From Bacteroidota bacterium (GTDB taxonomy: Bacteria > Bacteroidota > Bacteroidia > Chitinophagales > UBA10324): 64,000 bases of DNA. The notes under the pieces are model-generated. The model was not told the origin of the DNA, ran no database searches, and was given only the letters and a program-made list of their open reading frames with translations. Shown here piece by piece: positions 55,609 to 62,658 of this stretch. Made by a program: the position numbers and the translations under genes. Each line of letters begins with the position of its first letter. Position 1 is the stretch's first letter. The stretch spans positions 1-64,000 of the forward strand of contig BJGQ01000002.1 of assembly GCA_014190575.1 (NCBI GenBank). Direction: 5' to 3'.

Positions 55609-55884
55609 TCATGCTTCCACCGAAGTCATCAAATCAATTTCTTCAAGTACAGCGCTTATAAAAAGACAATCTTCCATGGTGCCGGAATAAACTTTTGCTT
55701 TTCCATGAGTATGAATTTCAATGGCAATTGCTTCGGCGCGCTGAGTACTACAATGAATGGCTCGTTTTAACTGTCGAATAACTTCTTCGAAAGTGTGCCA
55801 GTCATCATTATGAACAATCACACTCGAACCATCTACATCAATATTATAATCTTCTATCAGTTCTAACTCTTGAGTCTTTGTCAT
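55609..55884 (-). CDS. clpS: ATP-dependent Clp protease adaptor ClpS
   Basis: A 91-residue ClpS from the ATG at 55884 ('MTKTQELELIEDYNIDVDGS'). 'VIVHNDDWHTFEEVIRQLKRA' (quoted from ~32) is the N-degron binding signature with its two Asp/Asn and the ClpA/C contact. 'QRAEAIAIEIHTHGKAKVYSG' follows. It delivers N-end-rule substrates to ClpAP or ClpCP. The track's longer ORF would put the promoter inside coding sequence. A well-matched promoter precedes it. Confidence 0.93.
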   Translation of the reverse strand: MTKTQELELIEDYNIDVDGSSVIVHNDDWHTFEEVIRQLKRAIHCSTQRAEAIAIEIHTHGKAKVYSGTMEDCLFISAVLEEIDLMTSVEA

Positions 55885-55903
55885 AATCGTTTCAGGTTTT
55901 TTC

Positions 55904-55936
55904 CAAATATAGGTTGCCAGATTTTTCTTGTGCAAA
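55904..55936 (-). promoter_or_regulatory. Bacteroidota promoter for clpS: TTTG-N21-TATATTTG
   Basis: On the minus strand TTTG (55936-55933), a 21-bp spacer and TATATTTG (55911-55904) match both consensus boxes exactly. The ATG lies 19 bp downstream of the -7 box. It is the best promoter match in the window. Confidence 0.65.
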
Positions 55937-55968
55937 TAATTCTGTTAAAATATTTACAAAGAGTTATT

Positions 55969-57087
55969 TTAATCAGCCTGCTCTTTTTCTACTTCCCACT
56001 TTTTTTCATTGGTGGATTTTGTATTCTTCTTTTGTGTTTGACTCAAAGCCATCAAGTTGCAAAGCTTGTATAACAACCGTGCACCAACATTTGCATCCCA
56101 CTCATCCTTACCGGGAGCCACTTCATTCAAATCAAAGCCGATTATAGTTTTTCCGGAGGTTGCTAATTTCCATAACAAGTAAACTGCTTGCTCGTATTGC
56201 AAACCACCCGCAACAGGAGTTCCGGTATTCGGACACAACGATGCTTCCAATCCATCAATATCAAAGCTCACATATACTTTTTCAGGTAAGGCATTAATAA
56301 TTGCATCGCATATATCTTTCCAACTGAAACCTTCGAACATGCTGCGCTTCATATCGCGGTCGAAAAATATTTTCACTCTGTCGCCTTCTTTTTTTGCAAC
56401 ATCCATTTCCTGCTGACAAAAATCGCGGATGCCAACCTGCACCAGTTTGCTCACCTGTTTTATCTGTAACGCATTGTACATTATAGATGCATGTGAGTAA
56501 GTAAAACCTTCATACGCTTCACGCAAATCACAATGCGCATCAATCTGCAAAATTCCAAACGACGGATTTTTTTCGGCCAATGCTTCCATGAAACCAAGCG
56601 GTGTACTGTGGTCACCACCAAGCAGCGCAGGTAGTTTTCCATTGGTAATCTGTGCGAGCATTTCAGTTTTTATCCAGCTCTTTAATTTGGTTCCGGCTTC
56701 GTTAACTTCCTTCGTTAATTTTTTTACTTCTTTATTTTTTTCAGAAGTTCCGTTGCTTAACAATTCAATCACACGCTCAGCTTTCTTGCGCAACTGCTTG
56801 CTGGTTTGTTTCCATTTTTTATTGATTGGTAAAAGACAGATTCCGTTTTTCCATGCATCGTTTACATCAGCGTCAAATAAATCAACCTGCAAACTTGCCT
56901 GCTTAATTGCTTCGGGTGCTTTTGCTGTTCCTCCCCGATAAGAGACTGTAACTTCCCACGGTACAGGAAGAATGACTATATTAGATTCTTGTTCGGTAAA
57001 TGGTAAGCCGAATAAATTAGCTTCAGCAGCAGCCGGTGCGTTAATGTCGAAATCTTTTATCTTTTGTTCCTTAGTTAATTGTGCCAT
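55969..57087 (-). CDS. Agmatinase/arginase-family (ureohydrolase) protein
   Basis: About 372 residues from ATG 57087 ('MAQLTKEQKIKDFDINAPAA'). Metal ligands are all visible: 'LGGDHSTPLG', 'IDAHCDLREAYEG' and 'VSFDIDGLEAS'. A ~65-residue charged helical insertion (~90-150) is typical of the Bacteroidota version. The usual 'DGLDP' reads 'DGLEA', outside the metal ligands. The substrate (agmatine, guanidinobutyrate, formiminoglutamate or another guanidine) cannot be fixed from sequence. The C-terminus has a Lys/Glu-rich tail. It precedes clpS, which has its own promoter. Confidence 0.88.
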   Translation of the reverse strand: MAQLTKEQKIKDFDINAPAAAEANLFGLPFTEQESNIVILPVPWEVTVSYRGGTAKAPEAIKQASLQVDLFDADVNDAWKNGICLLPINKKWKQTSKQLRKKAERVIELLSNGTSEKNKEVKKLTKEVNEAGTKLKSWIKTEMLAQITNGKLPALLGGDHSTPLGFMEALAEKNPSFGILQIDAHCDLREAYEGFTYSHASIMYNALQIKQVSKLVQVGIRDFCQQEMDVAKKEGDRVKIFFDRDMKRSMFEGFSWKDICDAIINALPEKVYVSFDIDGLEASLCPNTGTPVAGGLQYEQAVYLLWKLATSGKTIIGFDLNEVAPGKDEWDANVGARLLYKLCNLMALSQTQKKNTKSTNEKKWEVEKEQAD

Positions 57088-57106
57088 GTTTAATATTATG
57101 ATTTGG

Positions 57107-57114
57107 CAAAGGTA
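57107..57114 (-). promoter_or_regulatory. Putative -7 box TACCTTTG for the ureohydrolase gene
   Basis: An exact TAnnTTTG match on the minus strand, 19 bp before the start codon; no -33 box at proper spacing. Confidence 0.4.
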
Positions 57115-57247
57115 AGTGTTGAATGCAATTAGAAAGTGAAACAATATTGAAAAAAGTTATACTGTATTTGGATTGTTATTATTTATAGCATGATAAAATT
57201 CTTCTCCTCGTTAATAAAACTTCAATTCAAATATGGTTTCTTTCGCA

Positions 57248-57255
57248 TAGCTTTG
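57248..57255 (+). promoter_or_regulatory. Putative -7 box TAGCTTTG for ccmE
   Basis: An exact TAnnTTTG match 26 bp before the ccmE ATG; no -33 match. Confidence 0.35.
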
Positions 57256-57281
57256 ACGGCGATAAAAATGATTTCAGTTAA

Positions 57282-57704
57282 ATGAAAAAAGCACACATCA
57301 TCGGTTTGGGAATAATTGCGGTTGCCATTGGCATTATCATATCCATGGCGAGCGATTACAGCAGCTACGAAACTTTTTCGTCGGCCAAACAAAAAACCGG
57401 TAAAGATTTTCAAATAGTGGGTACTTTAGATAAATCGTATGAATTGGAATACGATGCCGCCAAAGACGCGAACTATTTTTCTTTTTACCTGAAAGATAAA
57501 AACGGCGATGAATGCAAAGTAGTTTTTCATGGCAGCAAACCGCAGGATTTTGAGCGCTCTGAATCCATTGTTCTCACCGGAAGAATGAACGGAGATTTTT
57601 TTGATGCAAAACATATTTTAATGAAGTGCCCGAGTAAGTATAAGAACGATAAGCTGGATGTGAATGGCACTCAGGAAGTAGATGCAACTCCGGAGAAATC
57701 ATAA
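57282..57704 (+). CDS. ccmE: Cytochrome c maturation protein CcmE, Cys (CxxxY) type
   Basis: A 140-residue CcmE. One N-terminal membrane helix ('HIIGLGIIAVAIGIIISMA') precedes the OB-fold ('FQIVGTLDKSYELEYD', 'VVFHGSKPQDFERSESIVLTG' in part). CcmE chaperones heme in the periplasm. The family's heme-binding 'HxxxY' is here 'KCPSKY' (Cys in place of His), the CxxxY variant known from some bacteria and archaea. It lies 70 bp upstream of the CcsA/CcmF-like gene; no ccmABCD genes are in the window. Confidence 0.92.
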   Translation: MKKAHIIGLGIIAVAIGIIISMASDYSSYETFSSAKQKTGKDFQIVGTLDKSYELEYDAAKDANYFSFYLKDKNGDECKVVFHGSKPQDFERSESIVLTGRMNGDFFDAKHILMKCPSKYKNDKLDVNGTQEVDATPEKS

Positions 57705-57742
57705 AAGCCCGACCTGAATCCTCCCCTGCGCGGAAGACTTTA
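57705..57742. repeat. Possible CC-rich heptamer element after ccmE
   Basis: CCCGACC-TGAATCC-TCCCCTG-CGCGGAA is roughly 7-bp phased and GC-rich, and starts 4 bp after the ccmE stop. It resembles a degenerate form of the CCTCACC element at 3071. Weak. Confidence 0.35.
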
Positions 57743-57774
57743 ATACAGCATATAAAAAAATAACAATCGCATAA

Positions 57775-60222
57775 ATGATATTTGAAAATGAATTGAGGTG
57801 GCCGGGAATATGGGGTCAGTTATTTGTTATTACCGTTTTTGTTTCTTCATTTTTATCAGTGGTGTCTTATTTTATTTCGACACAATCGAAAGATGAAATC
57901 ATTCAAAATTCCTGGAAACGAATTGCACGAATGTTATTTGTTGTTCAGGCAATTGCTGTTGCAGGAATAGTTGTTACACTGTACTACATCATTCACGAAC
58001 ATCGTTTCGAATATCATTATGCTTGGGAACATAGCAGTATGCAGTTACCAATGAAATATTTGTTAGCGTGTTTCTGGGAAGGTCAGGAAGGAAGTTTTTT
58101 ATTGTGGATGTGGTGGAATATGGTGCTCGGTTCGTTGTTGATTTTTCGTGCAGGTAAAAAATGGGAAGCTCCTGTGTTGTGCATTTTCATGGTGGTGCAG
58201 GCATTCATTGCTTCCATGTTGCTCGGAATATATTTCTGGGATTACAGAGTAGGTAGCACTCCGTTCAGTTTGTTACGCGATGTGATGATTGGCGCTCCGA
58301 TTTTTCAACGGGCTGATTATTTAAGTTTTATTAAAGATGGAAATGGTTTGAATCCGCTCTTGCAGAATTACTGGATGGTGATTCATCCACCGATTTTATT
58401 TTTAGGTTTCGCAAGCACATTGGTTCCGTTCGCTTATGCGATAGCTGCTTTATGGAAAAAAGATTTTACAGGTTGGATTGTTTCTGTTTTGCCATGGACA
58501 CTATTTTCTGGCGCAGTACTCGGCACCGGAATTATGATGGGTGGTGCATGGGCTTACGAGTCTTTAACATTCGGAGGTTACTGGGCGTGGGACCCTGTAG
58601 AAAATGCATCGCTCGTTCCATGGTTAATTTTAGTTGGCGGCATTCACACCATGCTTGCTTATAAAAAATCAGGTCATTCATTGCGCTCCACATTTTTATT
58701 TTTTCTGCTCTCTTTTATTTTGGTCCTCTATTCAACATTCTTAACACGAAGTGGAATTTTAGGAAACAGCAGTGTGCATGCATTCACCGATTTAGGAATG
58801 AGTGGTCACTTGGTGTTTTATCTTTTAGGTTTAACCATTCCTGCAATAATTCTATTGGCAATTAATTGGAAAAAAATCCCTGCACCCGAAAAGGAAGAAG
58901 CAATGGCTTCACGCGAATTCTGGATTTTTGTTGGAGCGGGAATACTTTTTATCTCCGCATTTCAAATCACTCTTTATACTTCGATTCCGGTTTATGCACC
59001 GCTTGTTAAATGGATTTCGCAATCAAAAATTAATATCGCTCCGCCAACTGAACCAATCGGAACATACAATTCTTACCAATTGCCTGTTGCCGTTTTGGTT
59101 TTATTACTTTCATCATTTGCGCTGTATTTAAAATTCCGCAAGAGCGATATGAAACAATTTTATCGCCGCATGATTATCATTTCAGTCATAACTGTAATTT
59201 TTACTGTGCTGATTGCTTGGCAAGGCGCTTTGACTTATCCAACTCATGTTGCTTTATTATTTGCTGCTGTGTTTTCAATCATTGCAAATCTGTACTACAT
59301 GTTTACAGTGTTGAAAGGAAAGCACAGACTATACGGACCTGCACTGGCTCACTTAGGTTTTGGAATTTTTTTAATGGGGGTTTTAATTTCATCAGCCAAC
59401 AAGCACACCATCAGTTTAAATTATCGTGGCATTGATTACGGAAAAAGATTCAACGATTTGGATTTACACACCAATCAGTATATGCCGAAAGATAGTCGTG
59501 AACAGATGGGTGAATATTTTGCCACCTTCATTGGCGATTCAACATCGGAACCGAATCATTATTATAAAGTATTATTTGAGCGAATGGATACTTCAACCAA
59601 TGAGGTGAAAGAAAAATTTATCCTTTATCCGAATGCGCAAATAAATCCGAAAATGGGTTTGATCTCTAGCCCTGACACACGCCACTATTGGGATCATGAT
59701 GTATATACGCATGTGACCACTGTTCCTGAAAAAAGTAATGATGAGGAAACTACTGATGAACAAAAATTTACTGAACATAAGATTGCAAAAGGCGATACCA
59801 TTTTCACAAGTAAAAGTTATGTTGTATTAGAGAATGTAGAAAAAGTAGAGAAGAGTGATAAAATAAAACTGGTAAAAGGCGATTTGTGTGTGGGGGCGAA
59901 ACTGCATGTTTTCCCAATGACCGGAAAAGATTATTATGCCGAACCTCTTTACTTAATTCAAGGCGGACAAGCAATGTCAATCAATGATAAAGTAAATGAT
60001 TTGGGATTAATTTTTCGTTTGACAAAAGTTATTCCTGACCAAAACAAAGTTCAGATTGATATTGCAGAAGTAAAACCCGAACAGGAATACATTGTAATGA
60101 AAGCATTGGTGTTTCCATTTATCAATTTAGTTTGGTTGGGAGTTGTAATGACAGTTGCAGGATTTTTGGTGAGTTTGTTTCGTGTATTTCAAAAGAAGAA
60201 ATCAGTAGGCAGTAATAACTAG
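57775..60222 (+). CDS. Cytochrome c biogenesis protein, CcsA/CcmF type
   Basis: An 815-residue polytopic membrane protein. 'CFWEGQEGSFLLWMWWN' and 'GGYWAWDPVENASLVPWLI' (quoted in part) are the WWD heme-handling signature, with 'MVIHPPILFLGFAS' supplying a conserved His. The C-terminal ~270 residues form a large periplasmic domain ('YGKRFNDLDLHTNQYMP') flanked by helices, as in CcmF. With CcmE it ligates heme to apocytochrome c. The TAG stop lies in a GGCAGT heptamer array. Confidence 0.93.
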   Translation: MIFENELRWPGIWGQLFVITVFVSSFLSVVSYFISTQSKDEIIQNSWKRIARMLFVVQAIAVAGIVVTLYYIIHEHRFEYHYAWEHSSMQLPMKYLLACFWEGQEGSFLLWMWWNMVLGSLLIFRAGKKWEAPVLCIFMVVQAFIASMLLGIYFWDYRVGSTPFSLLRDVMIGAPIFQRADYLSFIKDGNGLNPLLQNYWMVIHPPILFLGFASTLVPFAYAIAALWKKDFTGWIVSVLPWTLFSGAVLGTGIMMGGAWAYESLTFGGYWAWDPVENASLVPWLILVGGIHTMLAYKKSGHSLRSTFLFFLLSFILVLYSTFLTRSGILGNSSVHAFTDLGMSGHLVFYLLGLTIPAIILLAINWKKIPAPEKEEAMASREFWIFVGAGILFISAFQITLYTSIPVYAPLVKWISQSKINIAPPTEPIGTYNSYQLPVAVLVLLLSSFALYLKFRKSDMKQFYRRMIIISVITVIFTVLIAWQGALTYPTHVALLFAAVFSIIANLYYMFTVLKGKHRLYGPALAHLGFGIFLMGVLISSANKHTISLNYRGIDYGKRFNDLDLHTNQYMPKDSREQMGEYFATFIGDSTSEPNHYYKVLFERMDTSTNEVKEKFILYPNAQINPKMGLISSPDTRHYWDHDVYTHVTTVPEKSNDEETTDEQKFTEHKIAKGDTIFTSKSYVVLENVEKVEKSDKIKLVKGDLCVGAKLHVFPMTGKDYYAEPLYLIQGGQAMSINDKVNDLGLIFRLTKVIPDQNKVQIDIAEVKPEQEYIVMKALVFPFINLVWLGVVMTVAGFLVSLFRVFQKKKSVGSNN

Positions 60223-60237
60223 GCAGTTGGCAGTTTT
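60205..60237. repeat. Heptamer array over the ccsA/ccmF stop, GGCAGTN family
   Basis: TAGGCAG-TAATAAC-TAGGCAG-TTGGCAG in 7-bp phase. It overlaps the last six codons and supplies the TAG stop (60220-60222). Confidence 0.75.
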
Positions 60238-60273
60238 TAATACGCTATAAATAAATTTCGATTTTGTTTTTTT

Positions 60274-61071
60274 ATGAATTCAAAACCCGTTACGCGAATA
60301 AAAAAAATCAACATGTACAAGATTTCAATTATCGGATATGGTAATCTTGGTTTTCATTTAGTAAATCATTTATCGGAGACGGGTCATAAAATCACTCAGG
60401 TTTTTACAAGAGATAAAACCAAAACAAGAATTTCAAAAAATAAAATTGATTTCATTGATGATTTGGAATTACTGAGAACTGATGCCGATGTGTATTTTCT
60501 GCCTGTAAAAGATGATGCGTTGAAAGAAGTTGCGAAACAACTTTCGTTAAAAGGAAAAATTGTTGCGCATTGTTCTGCAAGTGTGGAGATGAAAGTTTTA
60601 AAAAACTGTACTGAAAACTTTGGCGTGTTTTATCCGCTTCAATCTTTTTCAAGAGAAGTGGAAGTTGATTTTAAAAACATACCGATATTGATTGAAGGAG
60701 TAAATAAAGAAACCAGTTCAGTATTAAATGATATTGCCGCATCACTTTCAAATGAAGTGATTGAAGTAAATCAAGAGCAGCGATTGGCGGTGCATGTGGC
60801 TGCTGTTTTTGCAAATAATTTTTCCAACTATTTATTTTCAGTGGCCGAAGAAATTCTGAAGAAAGAAAATATTTCCTATAAAATTCTTTTACCACTGATT
60901 GAAGAAACTGTACGGAAGGTAAAAGAACATGCACCATCAAAAAGTCAAACCGGACCTGCGAAAAGAGAAGACGATAAAACCATTCAAAAACATTTAAAAT
61001 TTCTTTCGAATAAAAAGGAATTGAAAAATTTGTACACCATTATTACCGACCAGATAAAATCAAAAAAATAA
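60274..61071 (+). CDS. DUF2520 Rossmann-fold protein
   Basis: A 265-residue protein; start ATG 60274 or, closer to the fold, ATG 60313 ('MYKISIIGYGNLGFHLVNHL'). The GxGxxG motif binds NAD(P). 'DVYFLPVKDDALKEVAKQL' and 'VAHCSASVEMKVLKN' match the 6-phosphogluconate-like Rossmann part, and 'AVHVAAVFANNFSNYLFSVAEEIL' (in part) the helical DUF2520 domain. Related to F420/NADP oxidoreductase-like and ketopantoate-reductase-like folds. Substrate unknown. It abuts kdsC with no gap, a pairing I know as common in Bacteroidota. Confidence 0.88.
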   Translation: MNSKPVTRIKKINMYKISIIGYGNLGFHLVNHLSETGHKITQVFTRDKTKTRISKNKIDFIDDLELLRTDADVYFLPVKDDALKEVAKQLSLKGKIVAHCSASVEMKVLKNCTENFGVFYPLQSFSREVEVDFKNIPILIEGVNKETSSVLNDIAASLSNEVIEVNQEQRLAVHVAAVFANNFSNYLFSVAEEILKKENISYKILLPLIEETVRKVKEHAPSKSQTGPAKREDDKTIQKHLKFLSNKKELKNLYTIITDQIKSKK

Positions 61072-61578
61072 ATGGCCAATCATCCCTTCCTATCAAAGCT
61101 TAAAACAGTTAAAGCAATTGCTCTGGATGTTGATGGCGTGTTAACTGATGGTTCATTAATTATAAATGAAGATGGAACTGAAGTGCGTTCCATGAATATT
61201 CGAGATGGATATGCAATACAGTTAGCCGCAAAAAAAGGAATAGAGTTGTGTGTTATTTCCGGAGGAAATTCTGAAGGAGTAAAAATTCGATTACATAAAC
61301 TTGGCGTGCAAACAATTTTTGCAGGAATAATCGATAAAAAGGATGCATTCCTTCACTGGCTTCAGCAAAAAAAACTAAAACCTGAAGAAGTTATTTATTT
61401 AGGTGATGATATGTTGGATATTGAAGTAATGAAACTTGCCGGAATAAAATGTTGTCCGGCTGATGCGTGCAATGAAATTATAGCTCTCTGCGAATATGTT
61501 TCTCCTCTTAATGGTGGCAAAGGTTGTGTTCGTGATGTAATTGAAAAAACTTTGAAGCTGCAAGGGAAATGGGAGTGA
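61072..61578 (+). CDS. kdsC: 3-deoxy-D-manno-octulosonate 8-phosphate phosphatase (KdsC-type HAD)
   Basis: A 168-residue HAD-IIIA phosphatase without a cap. 'ALDVDGVLTDGSLIINEDG' supplies D19 and D21. 'CVISGGNSEGVKIRLHKLGV' has the motif II Ser, and 'VIYLGDDMLDIEVMKLAGI' the terminal DD motif. It makes KDO for LPS, which fits the LPS-related LptF/G-like operon at 22-25 kb. Family members can also act on sialic-acid 9-phosphate. It starts directly after the preceding stop. Confidence 0.93.
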   Translation: MANHPFLSKLKTVKAIALDVDGVLTDGSLIINEDGTEVRSMNIRDGYAIQLAAKKGIELCVISGGNSEGVKIRLHKLGVQTIFAGIIDKKDAFLHWLQQKKLKPEEVIYLGDDMLDIEVMKLAGIKCCPADACNEIIALCEYVSPLNGGKGCVRDVIEKTLKLQGKWE

Positions 61579-61581
61579 AGC

Positions 61582-61630
61582 CAGTAGGCAGTTTTCAATA
61601 GGCAGTATGCAGATTTTATCCAGCCAGTAT
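61582..61630. repeat. Heptamer array after kdsC, GGCAGTN family
   Basis: AGTAGGC-AGTTTTC-AATAGGC-AGTATGC-AGATTTT in 7-bp phase, beginning 3-6 bp after the kdsC TGA stop. Confidence 0.75.
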
Positions 61631-61644
61631 TTTTATCTTGTTGC

Positions 61645-61693
61645 CAATTGTTAATTATCAATTATCAATTGCTAATTTTTCATTAACAATTGC
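61645..61693. repeat. Heptamer array over the acyltransferase stop, CAATTNT family
   Basis: CAATTGT-TAATTAT-CAATTAT-CAATTGC-TAATTTT-TCATTAA-CAATTGC, seven units in exact phase. It extends 22 bp into the minus-strand acyltransferase gene and contains its TAG stop (61672-61674). Same family as the in-coding array at 1560. Confidence 0.8.
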
Positions 61694-62526
61694 TTTTTCC
61701 AACGGCGATGACTCCATAACCAATTCGACGGTTGATTTTTAATATCCCGTTCTAATTTTTCCGCGAACGATTGCATGATAAAATTTTTGGGTGCAGATGA
61801 TGGTTCCTCTGAAATAATTTCGAAACGATATAAATAATAACCGCGCTTTAATTTTCGTGTGCTTGCATACAACACAGGAAGATTGAGTTTGCGCGCCAAT
61901 TTTTCTGCACCATTAAAAAAATAAGTTTCCTGATTTAAAAAGGTTGTTCGATACGCTTGCTGGTTCGAGGGGGTCTGGTCAGCAATGAATGCAGTGGCTG
62001 TTTGCTCCAGTTTGTTTGCAATTAAATTCCTCGCAATATTTTTTTCGCTGATGGGTTTGCATCCAAAACGGGAACGCAAATCAAAAATCATTTTATCCAT
62101 CTGCTGATTATGCAACGGACGATACACTACCTGCGCATCATAATTTGCAGTCAAGCCCATCATCAATCCATTCCATTCCCAGTTGCTGGTGTGGCCAAGC
62201 AAAACAATTACACTTCTGCGTTCATCAGCATAACGATTGAAGTCCGGAAGATTAACAATACGGATTCTCTTTTTTAAATCTTGTTTCGAAATCCGAAAAC
62301 CTTTAATGCTCTCCACCATTAAATCGCTCATGTGCTTGTAATAATCCCGACGGATAATTTCCAATTCATCTTTTGATTTTTCTGGAAAACTGTTTTTCAG
62401 ATTCTCGGTAATAACTTGTCTTCTGTAACGAAAAATATGTTGCAACATAAAAGCAATAACACTCGACTTCAGGTATAAAATTCCTAATGGTAATCGTGAG
62501 GCTAAAGAAAAATAAATACGCAGCAA
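61672..62526 (-). CDS. Lysophospholipid/lauroyl acyltransferase (LpxL/HtrB family)
   Basis: A 284-residue inner-membrane acyltransferase. Start is TTG at 62526 (an in-frame TAA lies 2 codons upstream), which gives the normal N-terminus 'RIYFSLASRLPLGILYLKSS'. One N-terminal helix anchors it. 'LLGHTSNWEWNGLMMGL' (~112) is the H-x4-E catalytic motif, followed by 'VVYRPLHNQQMDKM'. LpxL-type enzymes add secondary acyl chains to lipid A; in Bacteroidota a related role in lipid synthesis is also possible. The C-terminal residues ('KKQLLMKN') are encoded by a heptamer array. Confidence 0.9.
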   Translation of the reverse strand: MLRIYFSLASRLPLGILYLKSSVIAFMLQHIFRYRRQVITENLKNSFPEKSKDELEIIRRDYYKHMSDLMVESIKGFRISKQDLKKRIRIVNLPDFNRYADERRSVIVLLGHTSNWEWNGLMMGLTANYDAQVVYRPLHNQQMDKMIFDLRSRFGCKPISEKNIARNLIANKLEQTATAFIADQTPSNQQAYRTTFLNQETYFFNGAEKLARKLNLPVLYASTRKLKRGYYLYRFEIISEEPSSAPKNFIMQSFAEKLERDIKNQPSNWLWSHRRWKKQLLMKN

Positions 62527-62633
62527 TTGTTAGTTGAATTCTTGTTGAGCGTAAATGTAATGACACATTGCAAATGAATTTACACATCCTTAAAATCACT
62601 TTCTTAATACATCAATTAAGAAGTGAGTTGAAT

Positions 62634-62641
62634 TACATTTG
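62634..62641 (+). promoter_or_regulatory. Putative -7 box TACATTTG for prfC
   Basis: An exact TAnnTTTG match 17 bp before the prfC ATG; the -33 region has no good TTTG. Confidence 0.4.
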
Positions 62642-62658
62642 CGCCACCAAAAAATAAA

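Noticed and set aside
56588-56941. 117-residue plus-strand ORF
   Set aside because: It is antisense to the ureohydrolase gene, whose metal motifs are clear.
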